42,200 nucleotides of DNA from NCBI GenBank assembly GCA_009746045.1, contig RPFO01002314.1, forward strand, positions 64,001 through 106,200, in the 5' to 3' direction. This document shows positions 1 to 10,452 of the stretch, piece by piece. How positions within the stretch are numbered: position 1 is the first letter of the stretch; every line of letters starts with the position of its first letter. Made by a program: the position numbers and the translations under genes. The stretch comes from Mesostigma viride. Taxonomy: Eukaryota; Streptophyta; Mesostigmatophyceae; Mesostigmatales; Mesostigmataceae. The notes beneath the pieces are model-generated. The model saw only the letters and a program-made list of their open reading frames with translations. It searched no databases and was not told where the DNA came from.

Positions 1-248
1 TGTGATAGGAAACAGGCCAGCACAAGTCCGCTAGGAACAAAGGACAGTAATAACCGAAAACGCTGACAGCGGACAGCGGGCAATGGCATGGCCACGGACA
101 GTAATCACCAACGTGACCCGAGACAGGAGAAAACAGGCAGCCATAGGAAATCTCTGTGAGCCATCATAAATAGCGCATGATTGTAACGATAGACAAGATG
201 GGTCTTTAGAGAAGCTAGCCCCCCGCCAATGGGCCTCAATGCTATCAA
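1..248. other. No recognisable feature
   Basis: I see no gene, RNA or repeat that I can support here. The short open frames on both strands overlap each other and show no domain or consistent coding character. Confidence 0.5.
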
Positions 249-412
249 GGACAGTAGAGGACAGCTCGGATGAGGATTGTATCCCCATCTCGTTCTGTAT
301 GGTTGGGGCATGCAGCGGACGATATTCGTCCCTTTGCTGAACTGTTTTGTAAATATTTTCCTAATGAGATTAGCATAGTGCTCCGTGGCATGCCTATGCG
401 CATGACACGCGA
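249..412 (+). mobile_element. 3' end of a non-LTR retrotransposon (LINE), 5'-truncated
   Basis: The sequence is closely similar to the reverse complement of about 14340-14465, the last codons and 3' UTR of the antisense LINE at 14318-15744. Both copies encode a C-terminus of the type EDSSDED(Y/C)IPI. The stop codon TAG of the 14.4-kb copy reads TCG here, so this copy is a broken fragment. The 3' UTR part shares the stretch around 'CTAATGAGATTAGCATAG' and continues to 'GCGCATGACACGCGAG'. The copy is then interrupted at position 415 by a small inverted-repeat element, and the presumed end of the LINE resumes at 621 with a CTTACTT-type tail. Only the last few residues of the polyprotein remain, so it is non-functional. 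Confidence 0.75.
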
Positions 413-415
413 GTA

Positions 416-620
416 CAGTCATTCACGCCTTAAGTTGGGTTGGCCTAGGTTGTGTTCACGCCTGAAGTTGGGTCGAATAGGATTTCGTCATTCTAAGTTC
501 AAAGTAGTATGTTTTAGTATCTTTAGTTCAAATTAGTACAATTTGATAGAGCCATTCAAGCCTTAAGTTGGGTTGACCCGAGTAAAACCTCGAACCCAAC
601 TTTAAGGCGTGAATGACTGT
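416..620. mobile_element. MITE-like element with about 30-bp terminal inverted repeats and TA flanks
   Basis: The left end (CAGTCATTCACGCCTTAAG, then TTGGGTTGG) is matched by an inverted copy at the right end, 593-620, with one extra base. Both ends start CAGTC/GACTG and are flanked by TA, as in Tc1/mariner-type elements. Inside are two more direct copies of the 'CACGCCT(T/G)AAGTTGGGT' motif, near 455-474 and 554-575. The 554-575 copy also forms a hairpin with 593-614. At about 205 bp with no ORF it must be non-autonomous. A related LINE end at 13335-13375 (minus strand) shows the same flanks joined at a single TA, so the empty site is visible. Assignment to Tc1/mariner rests on TA plus CAGT only. 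Confidence 0.65.
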
Positions 621-659
621 ACTTACTTAAAGCCCCATTCCTGCGACCCATCAGGGTGA

Positions 660-737
660 TGGCACACACACACACACATACACACAAACACACGAACGAA
701 CGCACACGCAAACGCAAACGCAAACGCCCACGCCCAC

Positions 738-802
<65 letters not shown>

Positions 803-806
803 CGCA
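660..806. repeat. Microsatellites: (CA)n then (CCCATG/CCCACG)n
   Basis: An imperfect CA/CAAACG tract (about 661-724) runs into about 14 copies of a CCCATG/CCCACG hexamer (about 725-806). The hexamer keeps several frames open, which produces His/Met/Pro/Gly-type phantom ORFs on both strands that should not be read as proteins. Confidence 0.9.
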
Positions 807-1216
807 CCCACGTACGCGCGGGCATCCCCCCCCTCCTCTGCACCCCCCCGCACACCTGCACCCGCACACACACGAGCCTTCCAAAGCAGCCCAGTGGAGC
901 CGGCAACAAGGTTGGCCCATGCCCCAAAGATGCAGGGGCCCATAGGGTGGCTGGCACCCATGATGCAGGCCACACCTGCCGTGTGCCAACTTGATCTGAA
1001 CTGCCTAGCACGGCTTGCACGGTCCTCCATCAGACTAGGGCTAAAGGTTATGGTCTGTCGTACTTCTAATGTCAGAGGACCATATTCTTGTGAATAGGAT
1101 TCATGTTAGAGCTCGCACAAGAAACACCTTGGCGTGCACAGCCTCCCCCCTCCCTCCCCCAAAGACCGTGCTCAGTGGATGCGCCGTGCAGAGGATGGCA
1201 GGGATCCACCGCCATG

Positions 1217-2113
1217 CGGGGGATGCCAGAAAACAATCACCACCCACGTGGGGGATGCCGGAAAACAATCACCACCCACGCGGGGGATGCCAGAAAACAA
1301 TCACCACCCGCGCGGGGGATGCCAGAAAACAATCACCACCCGCGCGGGGGATGCCGGAAAACAATCACCACCCACGTGGGGGATGCCAGAAAACAATCAC
1401 CACCCGCGCGGGGGATTCCGGAAAACAATCACCACCCACGTGGGGGATGCCGGAAAACAATCACCACCCGCGCGGGGGATGCCAGAAAACAATCACCACC
1501 CACGTGGGGGATGCCGGAAAACAATCACCACCCACGCGGGGGATGCCAGAAAACAATCACCACCCGCGCGGGGGATGCCAGAAAACAATCACCACCCACG
1601 TGGGGATGCCGGAAAACAATCACCACCCGCGCGGGGGATGCCGGAAAACAATCACCACCCACGTGGGGGATGCCAGAAAACAATCACCACCCACGTGGGG
1701 GATTCCGGAAAACAATCACCACCCACGTGGGGGATGCCAGAAAACAATCACCACCCACGTGGGGGATGCCAGAAAACAATCACCACCCACGTGGGGGATG
1801 CCAGAAAACAATCACCACCCACGTGGGGGATGCCAGAAAACAATCACCACCCACGTGGGGGATGCCAGAAAACAATCACCACCCGCGCGGGGGATGCCAG
1901 AAAACAATCACCACCCACGTGGGGGATGCCGGAAAACAATCACCACCCGCGCGGGGGATGCCGGAAAACAATCACCACCCACGTGGGGGATGCCGGAAAA
2001 CAATCACCACCCACGTGGGGGATGCCAGAAAACAATCACCACCCACGCGGGGGATGCCGGAAAACAATCACCACCCACGCGGGGGATGCCAGAAAACAAT
2101 CACCACCCACGCA
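1217..2113. repeat. Minisatellite, 28 copies of a 32-bp unit
   Basis: I counted 28 tandem units of the form GGGGGATGCCAGAAAACAAT + CACCACCC + (A/G)CG(T/C). One copy, near 1602-1612, has lost a G. The junction of neighbouring units is CCCACGTGGG in 15 copies, CCCGCGCGGG in 8, the mixed CCCACGCGGG in 4, and a degenerate form in the last. Two units carry GATTCC instead of GATGCC. Since 32 is not a multiple of 3 and the unit lacks stops, all three forward frames are open and cycle through the same three peptides, so the 345-423-aa ORFs here are artefacts. Confidence 0.95.
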
Positions 2114-3640
2114 AGGGCAGCTCCCACATGGAAAGCACCACCGAATGCCCCACAGTGCAACGGCATTTTGAAGATCCCCCCCCCCCATGCCTCCCCCTCT
2201 TCCCCCCTCATCACTCCCCGAGATGGGCCAGCCCACAGGAATACAGGCTGGCGCCGACTCCCTCATACCAGACACGATATGCATCAGGTCTAGGTACATT
2301 GGCATGGAGTGCCCCTGTGAAGACTCATAGAGGCATGTAGCCTTCTCGTGGAGAGAGGGGCACCCCCCACGGATACCTGCCAACCCACCAACGCGCCAAC
2401 AACCGACCCCCCCCCCCCCCCTTGCCTATTAATATACCTGGTTCACCATCCCTTGGCTCTTACATTCCGTACCTGGTTCACCATAACCTGGAAATTCTCC
2501 TCGTCCTTTTCCAAAGCGGTGTGGACCTTGGGGCCCGCATCTGGGACATGTTTCAGGGTGCAGGCAGGCAGATGTGGCAAGCGGCCCAGGGGCATCCCAC
2601 CCACCCAGGGTTAGCCTCAGCGCTCCACAGACACCAATGGTTTTCCGGGGTCTGTGAGAAGTCTGAACAGGGCCTTACCCGGTAGCCACACACCCACACG
2701 GCATGGGCATGCTGCCGCTGCATTTCGCATCACAGAACGCCTTGTAAGCGAGACACCATGATGTGCGCTGTCAATATGCAACAAAAATAGATGAGGATGC
2801 ATATATAACGACTTTCAAGACGAATTCGATGGATCCTAGCACTTCGGGCAGCACAAGAATCCTGCGCATCGTATCACGGCACTCTCTCGACAGTCGACAT
2901 CCGCTGTCAAAAGCATGCTGAGAGGCGGGCTGCAACGGCTCTACCGACTCATCAGAACAAAAAGGCCCCTTGCCATACACGAGCTATGACCGTACTGGTA
3001 ACGGCGTGCGCAAAGAGCGCACGTGCGCCGGAGGTGGGGTAGACGTACCTCTCCACCCGTATTTTTGGCCAAGGTCAACCTCTTTGTTCTCCGGCTTTTC
3101 TTCTTTGCTGCCCATGGACGTAGCTCTCTGGGCCTTATGAACAAAGTCTGTTCTCAATCTTCAAAAAAGTATGGTCGACACTGATACAACTACACAATAG
3201 GCTTCTCTTCTCCTTGCGGTTCCTGCCGCAAAAGCACTACTTTGCAAGCTTGCATACAAGATATTCATATGAAGAAACTATCGTACATAATTATACTAAG
3301 AAACGTTGGTATTGGCGGATTTTGCCAAGCCAATCTGTGAAGCATGTGACGAAGGCCAGCGTGCCAGCCACTGGTACGTGCTATTACCATTTGGTGCCGT
3401 GGTCTCCATGGCGAGCGACGAGAAAAAATTGACACAACCCTAACCACAGTCACAAGTGCAACTGACAGCAAAATAATGAAAATGTTGCAGGCGAGGATGC
3501 AGTCCTGAACCAAACAAAATAAAATCCGTTCCTAACAGTAATGTCCCGGCGTGGGCAACGACAACAACAATCAACAATCATCCGGTACAAGTCTTACCGG
3601 GTGACAGTCTGACAGATTTCGGGTACCGTCCCGAACCCTA
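2114..3640. other. Intergenic, no gene recognised
   Basis: There are only short, overlapping ORFs without domains. Minor features are C-homopolymers near 2178 and 2407, and a short direct repeat 'TACCTGGTTCACCAT' near 2435 and 2469. I can support no promoter, RNA gene or transposon end. Confidence 0.5.
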
Positions 3641-3672
3641 GTTGTTATGTGTGGGCGGAACCCTAGTTGTTA

Positions 3673-3706
<34 letters not shown>
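3638..3706. repeat. Short duplication plus (TTG)n microsatellite
   Basis: The stretch GGAACCCTAGTTGTTATG occurs around 3638 (with one mismatch) and 3658, and the second copy runs directly into about 12 TTG triplets. A much longer TTG array lies at 32892-33226. Confidence 0.85.
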
Positions 3707-3882
3707 GGTTCCACCGCTGATGTTGGTGGTTCCACCGCGCCATAGGCGCTTGGCCGCCCCCACCCACCTCCGGTGGCTTGCGCCACGTTTACCCTTGTCA
3801 ACCCGTCGCCCCTCGGGTTGGGGACAACGCCTCCACCATCCGACGGCCCCAATCCCTCGCGTCGCGTCTATGTGGTTTGTCG

Positions 3883-3950
3883 GATACATCTGTGCGGTTT
3901 TTCGGCTACATCTGTGCGGATTTCGGCTACATCTGTGCGGTTCTCGGGTG
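3883..3950. repeat. Short tandem repeat, about 22-bp unit, 3 copies
   Basis: The motif ACATCTGTGCGG(T/A)TTTCGGCT is repeated three times head to tail with small changes. It is followed by a short GTCC(GTCC) run. No function is evident. Confidence 0.75.
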
Positions 3951-4075
3951 TACCTGTCCGTCCGTCCGTCAGATTCACCCATCTGACGGTCGTAAATCGG
4001 TGGGAGAGTAAATGGGTGGGAGAGATGAGCATTCTTAGTGACCGACAACCTGTGCGTCAGATCTCTGCTGCCGAT

Positions 4076-4096
4076 GTTGAGTTGAGTTGAGTTTAT
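4076..4096 (-). repeat. LINE-type pentamer tail (CTCAA)n
   Basis: Read on the minus strand this is GGAATAAACTCAACTCAACTC, a G-rich end followed by a CTCAA pentamer repeat. It matches in form the pentamer tails at 4556-4582 (CTGAA), 12945-12960 (CTGAA, minus), 14262-14280 (TTCAA) and 15755-15785 (TTTAA, minus). I read it as the 3' tail of a 5'-truncated retroelement. Confidence 0.45.
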
Positions 4097-4550
4097 TCCC
4101 GCGCCGGTGGTCCGACAGGGTTATTTCTTACAGTATTATTTCCGGGGAAATGGGTGTTGTATATTTCCATGCCATAATTCACAAATAGCGCGAAGCGGGA
4201 AGCCTATTATTGAGCCTAATTTGGGGTGCCCCAGGTCCGACAGGGTTATTTATACTAGTGGATCCTGGTGGATCCATATACTGTACTGTAGGCTGGTCCG
4301 GCCTTGTTGTTGTTGTGTTGTTGTTGCCCACGCCTGACGCAGCTCCTGACGCCTTGTTGTGAGTGGCAAACAAGGTGAGCTGAGGTTATGTACTTGACCC
4401 CTACATAAGTTAGTCCTACTACGCGCGTCGGCACTCGGCAGCGTCGTTGTCGGCCAAAGCTACTTCAGGGCCAATCATGTCTGACTGACGACATTATCCC
4501 CGACGTTGTTGACGTTGTTGTTGTTGTATCTAGATCCCGACCTTCAGTTG

Positions 4551-4583
4551 GCGTGGGAAACAACTGAACTGAACTGAACTGAG
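4551..4583 (+). repeat. LINE-type pentamer tail (CTGAA)n
   Basis: GGCGTGGGAAACA is followed by four ACTGA(A) pentamers. The same 'GGCGTGGGAATA' plus pentamer arrangement occurs in inverse orientation near 12945-12975. It looks like the 3' terminus of a retroelement, whose body is not recognisable. Confidence 0.45.
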
Positions 4584-4619
4584 ATCCCGACGTTGTTGTA
4601 TCTCGATCTATCTGACCAA

Positions 4620-5950
4620 CTGACCTAGTGACCTATCGTGTGGTCGGGGCCGGCCGGCCGGGGGCAACGATCCTTCCAACAAATCGTGCAGTACAACGTG
4701 TAGCGTGGCAAACTCTTATAAGTGCGATACCAGCTGCGTGGCATGCATTGATGACTGCCCCACGCAAGCCAATTATAACCGGCGACTGGGTTAGCTTCTA
4801 CGCCGACGGAGTCACGCCTGCGTGCAAGGGTTTAGTCGTGACGGTTCTGCCACATGAGGGGCTCCAACTACAACTGCTGGAAGCTATTTCTGGCCACAAT
4901 GGATGTCTGTATCAACTATCCACCTTATATGCGTACACGCCAGCTTCCCAGTGTCACCGCATACGCGTAGTCCCATGGTCTGTGCCAAGATCTTGCATGA
5001 TCCAGCCGGACCCATGATTATCCCCGGTTGAGAGCATTACATGGCTACACGTGGGCAACACACGGCTCGATCTACTACATCTGGACCCGGTTGAATTTGG
5101 ATGGGTCTCATTAACCAAGGGGGACATCAGAACCAGCAAATGTATCTTTGAGTACACCGCAGATTGGGGTTATGATATCTTGTTCGGTTGCATACGTACC
5201 ATCAGCCCCATCCGGGCCGAGCCCGCTGGGGAATACATTGGCCCGGCCGGGCTACACTTGGGTTAAGATGATTACCCTGGCGGTAGACCACCCTCTCGTG
5301 GACCGCAGGGCCACTGATGTACAACATCTTTTGATGCATAGGGCGATAGGGGTCTGCGCTACGCTCCACGAGCGTTTTGGTCATGATGCATCACGCCTGT
5401 GCACGCACCCTAGTGAAACCATTGAGCACAGGTTTCTTTACTGTAATCTCCCTGGGGTTTCAGTCTTTACTGTAATCTCCCTGGGGTTTGGACGTGGCTC
5501 ATTAACATCTGGGCCGCATGGACGGCCGGCATCGCCACCCACTCTCCCAATTAGCGTGCGTACCATCATTTTCGGTATTCGGCTGGCACACCAGGGACCG
5601 AGCTTTCAGTTTCCCAAGCAGAATGGATATGGCTGCGCACTACTATGCTATACGCGATCTGGACCATACGCAACGAGACAGTCTTTAAGGTCCGCGAGGA
5701 GTATACCCGCGGCGGCGTAGTCCGGCGCTTTATATACCTATGGAATGCGGCTATGATGCGCCGCTACCGCTGGCTGTTAGCTCAGGAACAACACAGGGTG
5801 TGGGACCCAGGGCCCAATAACGACAAGCCCAGCCCGCTCCAGCTTTTTCATGATCTACTGGGCCGTAATCAGGTATTCACCAGTATGCCTCATGGCGACA
5901 TTACTCAGGTCCAATGGCTTCCCTGGTCTAATAACGCGCCCTATTAGCCT
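4620..5950 (+). pseudogene. Decayed non-LTR retrotransposon, C-terminal zf-RVT-like part
   Basis: Open segments in several forward frames can be read as the end of a LINE ORF2. In 5268-5475 there is a Cys/His cluster of the type C-x-H-x3-E-T-x-E-H-x4-C, preceded by a helical arm with RAIGVCATLHERF. In 5645-5947 comes AIWTIRNETVF, which resembles the IWxIRNxxxF motif following the zinc ribbon in plant L1-like elements, then WNAAMMRRYRWL. The frame changes and stops show it is dead. A direct repeat of TTACTGTAATCTCCCTGGGG at about 5439 and 5466 also disrupts the frame. I see no catalytic YADD box, so the family call rests on two C-terminal motifs and is tentative. Confidence 0.5.
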
Positions 5951-6918
5951 TTCACCTGTCACCGCCCGCCACACGTGTGTGTGCCCACCTTCATTAGGAT
6001 TCGCTGATACTCATTTCCCCTCTCACCTCTTTGGTCCATAACTGGCTAATAAAATATACCCATTTCCCTGAAATCGTGCAGTACGGCAACGCGATACTCG
6101 ACATCATCCAGACGTTTAACAGCCGGCTGGCCAATTACTGCCCACTGCCCAGTGTCCACTGGCCACTGGCCAGGTCGTCATATCCGCAATAATCAAGATT
6201 CACCAGGGATTCACGTTTATTTTGGAGACCGACTATTTCTGGAGCCAACAACAAGGTCGGGCATACATACGCAGTGCTGACTGCGGCGTGGGACTAGGTA
6301 TGTACAACAAAAACAACATACGCAGTAGGAACTACAACACGTAGGTATAACAAGGTCAGCTCGCCGCGCACGTGGCTGCCAAAATTCCGTATCGTACTGC
6401 TCGTACTAACCTTCTCTCCACCTCCTGACAGCAACCACACAAGCTAAGTTTAGTATCTTTCGTTCAAGACAGTCCCAACGCCCAATTGCTGTCAAGGGTC
6501 ATTCAGTTTCCGACAGCTTTCCCGAATCTGAAAGCTCGTCTGAAATGGGTGACCTCCCAGGCATAAAAAAAACAGTTTGAGGTCACGGTTCAGTGCCTGC
6601 ATATCGTACTTGCAGTTGAGGAAGTTTCCGCGGTACTCTGAACATTCTTTAACTTCTTGACGGTTTCAAAAGGGAGTGATTTCACGTGCCAGCCAATAAA
6701 AATATGACAAGGTGGCGAAGGACCGCCGGGATAGGTGGCCACCAATGACGCACACGGCGCAGTCGGCATTTGAAAATACGTAAGGATCTGAAGCAGGCAC
6801 GCCGATGAGCTGCCACCAGAAGCACGATCCGACGGCTGCGATCCAATCTTGCCTCCTGCAGCTGTGTCTTCGGGGTTCATGAACGTGAACGACCGCGCTT
6901 GGCAACGGGAGCCAGAGA
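5951..6918. other. Intergenic/upstream region of the wall-protein gene
   Basis: This is AT-richer sequence with no convincing ORF. The short minus-strand frames at 6590-6905 have no recognisable domain. It probably holds the promoter and 5' UTR of the gene starting at 6919, but I see no diagnostic TATA box or other element close enough to call. Confidence 0.4.
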
Positions 6919-9791
6919 ATGGAGCGCGCTATGGCTGCGCTCGCGCTGTTGGCGCTGTTGGCGCCAATAGCCCTGGTATCGTCGCAAGTTTGTCCTCCGA
7001 CCCTTAGTTCAGGCCAGAATTCGGTTACTTATGGCCCAGGCGATGCGAACTCTACCTTTTCCGCGCCTACAAACTGGATTAGGACACTTTCGGTGCCCAA
7101 GTTTGCCCCGAATTGCGGGACGCTGATATTGGCCTCTCTTCGAGGATCGGCAACCGTGACCGGAACACTTAGCCTAGAGTCCTTGGAAGCAAATCCGACT
7201 GTCGCGACTAATGGTCTTTCGGCCAGGATCTCGATGGCGTTCTTTGATCGGTTCGAGAACGGCGTTCAGATTCCGTTGTTCGCGCCATTGGCCCCCGCAG
7301 TTGATATCACGTTTACAACAACTACTGGCTATGATGGGATAGCTGACTTTGGCGGGACATCGGGACAGATTTTTAGTGGCCTTTCGGCCACTAGGGTGAA
7401 CCGGACCACGTTCGTGAGGAGCACGGACCCTGTGACTGGGCTTTTTGATTACACGACTTTGCTACCATTTATTGGCAACGATCGGATTTTCTTCTCAGTC
7501 ATTGCGCAAGCTGTCAGCGACTCCACCGGTACTGGGAATCTGATCAGGGCGGCTGCAACGACCGCGCAGGCCAGTGTCACCGTCGTCTACACTTTCCTTG
7601 GTAAGTCCCATACTTTGATAGGCTCATAAAACATCGTGGATAGAAAGCCATTTTAACATTCTATGCATGGTATTTCAAAATCAAAACGTGTATGGTTTCC
7701 ATGGCTTCACAGTATGCATTTGATGTAGAATTTATTTGGACAAGGTTCCCTTTTATGCTCATTGAAAGAAAGCCGAATGTTGCTGACCAGAAAGTTTCTT
7801 ACATCTATGCAATTGTATGTTTTTATTGTATTCTCCAGCACCTGCCCCCCACCGCCCGGCAACCCTCCTCCATCGCCACCTCCCCCACCTCCCCCATCTC
7901 CACCTCCCCCATCTCCACCTCCCCCATCTCCACCTCCCCCATCTCCACCTCCCCCATCTCCACCTCCCCCAAGCCCGCGACCGCCACCGCCGCCTTCACC
8001 ACCTCCACCATCCCCCCCGCCGCCGGAAGCTATTCCATCGATTCGGTCGGATCCCCATTTTGTCGCTGGGAATGGCCTGAAGTACGACTTCATGGGAGAG
8101 CCCGGCAAGGCCTATGCGCTGTACAGTGACAAGCGCCTGCACATGAACATGCACATGATCGGTGTGCGCAACAACCCTGACCGCAAGGGCACGTGGATGG
8201 ATGAGATTTCCATCATGTTCCACCCTTACTACAACATCACGGTTTCCGCCCAGTCTGAGGCTGGGACTGCCTACACGGCTGCGCATGGCACTGTCACTGT
8301 TAACGGAAAAACCATGAAGTCTCAGAGGATGTCCACCATGACAAGGTAAAACAATATTTCTATGAGTGGGGCTTGGATGTTCTGGCTGTTTTCCAAAGCA
8401 TGGATGTTTATCGTTTCAATGTTCGTGTTGTTTTGGCAATAATCATTTTTGTCGCCAAGGATAGTTGGTGTTTCATGTTTTGTGATATGGTAGAAAAAGT
8501 GACTAGTGTGTTTTGTGGAAAGCTAGTTTCAGATTGATAGTTCGTATCAGTCAAGTGTATGTTCACTACATATCTGTGCTTGGATTGATTTGACCGAGTT
8601 TCAAGTACATGTCTGTTTTCATTTTGTTTTTAATGGGAGCCTCTGTTGCCATGCGTCCTCTCTGACCATCTTTCAATGCCGTCCATGCTTTTGTATTTAA
8701 GTGTGATTGCTGCCAAATTTACCAGAAGGCTATACTGTACTGGTCGTGCTGATAATATTGTGTGGCTTGGGGATGTAGGGGTGGCCGATGCAGAGGCATG
8801 GTTTCCAGTGTATAGGTAAGAATCTCACGGTAAGAACTGGTGGAAGATTTTTCGGGCGGGTCTTCTTGCATAGTTTTGTTTGCTAGAGTCGTTTTGGAAG
8901 CAAAAGCCGGCCGGTAGTGGTTCATATTGCTCCTGTGTCTGACTCGATTGACCGTATGGCCTGGGTGTGCCATGTGAATATGGCGTGCTGTGGTCTGTAT
9001 ACCTGGCTGCAGGTGGCACGGCCTGACCATCCAGCGCAAGAAGACACGTGTGTACCTGACCATCCAGAACCTGGTGCAGCTGGAGATGGAGGTTGTGCGT
9101 GCTGCATTCTGGGAGCGTGAGGATGGGCCAGGTTCCAACTACCTCAACTTCAAGGTCACTGCGCTGAACGCTACGGATGAGGTGAGCAAACAGCACTTTC
9201 CTTCAATGATTTCGAGGTAATGATGCATGTAGCTGTTTGATGCCTTTTTTATATTGAAAATTGTAAGTTTTGTGCGGGACTGCTAGAAGGGATGCTCTAG
9301 CGGGGTCTTTTATATGTGTGTAAAGAAAGATTGTGGTGTAGTGTATGCTCAGGTATTTGTTTAAATTGTTCTTGGTCAGGTTCTCTTTTCCATGGCATAC
9401 TATGTAGACTGGATGTGTGGTGGTGGGTTGCTTTAAGGTTGAATCTCCTTTGCCCGTTACTATCTTTGTGCTTCTTGGTGTGTCTATGATGGTTTCACAG
9501 GTCCATGGCGTTATGGGCCAGACGTTCCGTGAGACATTTTCTGTCACGTCCCTTCCTGCAAACGCTGGCAAGGACGGCCAGGGTGTGATTGAAGGCAAGC
9601 CGGAGGATTACATCGTGTCCGGCATGTATGCTGCGGACTGCAAGTTCTGCTCTGGCTTCATGGGAAGCCAGGGCTGGGCCAAGGCAGATGATAGCGCAGA
9701 GCTGGAGATCTCGTCCAAGGGCATGCACTCTTGGGTCGGTGCGGCTGGTGCCGACTCATCCTCGGATGAGAACGACCTCGCTTTGGAGTAG
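6919..9791 (+). CDS. Secreted Pro-rich hinge protein with DPHF/root-cap-like domain (cell wall/ECM)
   Basis: Four exons: 6919-7600, 7839-8345, 9013-9181 and 9501-9791, all with GT-AG introns. The protein has about 549 aa. It starts with a signal peptide (Leu/Ala-rich core, then SSQVCPP). Residues about 25-227 form a Ser/Thr/Gly-rich, probably beta-sandwich domain; its spacing recalls bacterial choice-of-anchor domains, but that is a guess. Next is an (SPPPP)n hinge of the hydroxyproline-rich type, then a domain opening SDPHFVAGNGLKYDFMGEPG followed by YSDKRLHMNMHMIG. That pattern is shared with plant root-cap family and related VWD-like proteins. The role is probably extracellular matrix structure, inferred from architecture. 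Joining exons 1 and 2 at the clear splice sites puts the hinge one base out of frame. One more C in the C6 run at 7845-7850 would restore it, so this is either a real lesion or a homopolymer error. Intron phases 2 and 0 fit at the other junctions. Confidence 0.75.
7869..8029 (+). other. (SPPPP)n-coding hinge repeat
   Basis: Within exon 2, CCACCTCCCCCATCT-type 15-bp units encode repeated Ser-Pro4. This is the substrate type for prolyl hydroxylation and arabinosylation in green-algal wall glycoproteins. The same array opens other frames as His/Leu-rich or Gly-rich ORFs, which are shadows. Confidence 0.9.
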
Positions 9792-9915
9792 ATTAACTAG
9801 TAACATCTTCTTTAATGTAAAGGAATGCGTGTTTCATCTTCTGTGGTGTAAAGGAATGTGTGTTGATCTGGAGTAGTTTTGATGTGTTGCATCTTCTGGG
9901 ATGTAATGGAATGCA
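9792..9915 (+). promoter_or_regulatory. 3' UTR with three TGTAA polyadenylation-type motifs
   Basis: TGTAA occurs at 9816-9820, 9847-9851 and 9902-9906, each inside a degenerate repeat of the form CATCTTCT...(A/G)TGTAA(A/T)GGAATG. TGTAA is the canonical polyadenylation signal of Chlamydomonas-type green algae. The three copies suggest that the signal was tandemly amplified just after the stop codon. Confidence 0.55.
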
Positions 9916-10069
9916 ATGGAGGTGCAATGCAGCTGCAGAGATTTCTGTATGCTGCCCATTACTAAACTACGTACTTCCAGTTTCTTACTTATTTCTCGAT
10001 TATCGAGGGATTTTAATGTAATTTGTTTCAATCCAAATGGTTTCGTAACTCATGGCTTTCAACTCAATC

Positions 10070-10099
10070 TATCGCGTTGTAATCTGACGTGTGGCAAAC
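10070..10099. repeat. 30-bp relic of the inverted transposon end
   Basis: TATCGCGTTGTAATCTGAC followed by GTGTGGCAAAC matches 16731-16760, just inside the left end of the right-hand piggyBac-like copy, with about two differences. It stands alone, so it is a remnant or a solo fragment of the same family. Confidence 0.6.
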
Positions 10100-10102
10100 C
10101 CA

Positions 10103-10225
10103 ATTACAGTGGTGGTTAAAATCACTTAGTGTCAAACTACTTTGCGAATTGACCGTTTTTTCCATTACAGTGGTGGTTGAAATCACTTAGCGACAAACTA
10201 CTTTGCAAATTGACCGTTTTTTCCT
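10103..10225. repeat. Tandem duplication, 61-bp unit, two copies
   Basis: The block beginning ATTACAGTGGTGGTT at 10103 is repeated at 10164 with a handful of substitutions, ending in GACCGTTTTTTCC both times. It directly abuts the 30-bp transposon relic, so the duplication may date from an insertion or excision event. Confidence 0.85.
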
Positions 10226-10434
10226 CCTGTTTACATTTGCCCGGACTTACAGACTTTTTTTTTGCGAACTTCTAGCCCGAGGCGGGGCCCGAGATTAATT
10301 AAGAGGTACCTTGAAAATAAATACGAGACATGCCTCTATCCAGATATATTTTTGGACGCGAGTTTCGATTGGCGTTAACTTGTAGTAGTGGACGACAACA
10401 TGTCAAGCCGTTTAACCCGTGTTTTTTTAATTAG

Positions 10435-10452
10435 AACGCGATATATCGCGTT
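10435..10452. repeat. Perfect 18-bp palindrome AACGCGATATATCGCGTT
   Basis: This self-complementary sequence lies 19 bp inside the element end. The counterpart in the right copy is at 18500-18517. It is a candidate binding site for a dimeric transposase. Confidence 0.85.

Noticed and set aside
1217-2113. CRISPR-like array with 28 regular 32-bp units
   Set aside because: The whole unit is conserved, with no variable spacers, the context is eukaryotic, and there are no cas genes. It is a minisatellite.
1069-2340. 423-, 396- and 345-aa forward ORFs
   Set aside because: All three frames are open because a stop-free 32-bp unit is repeated. The peptides are the same three strings in rotation.
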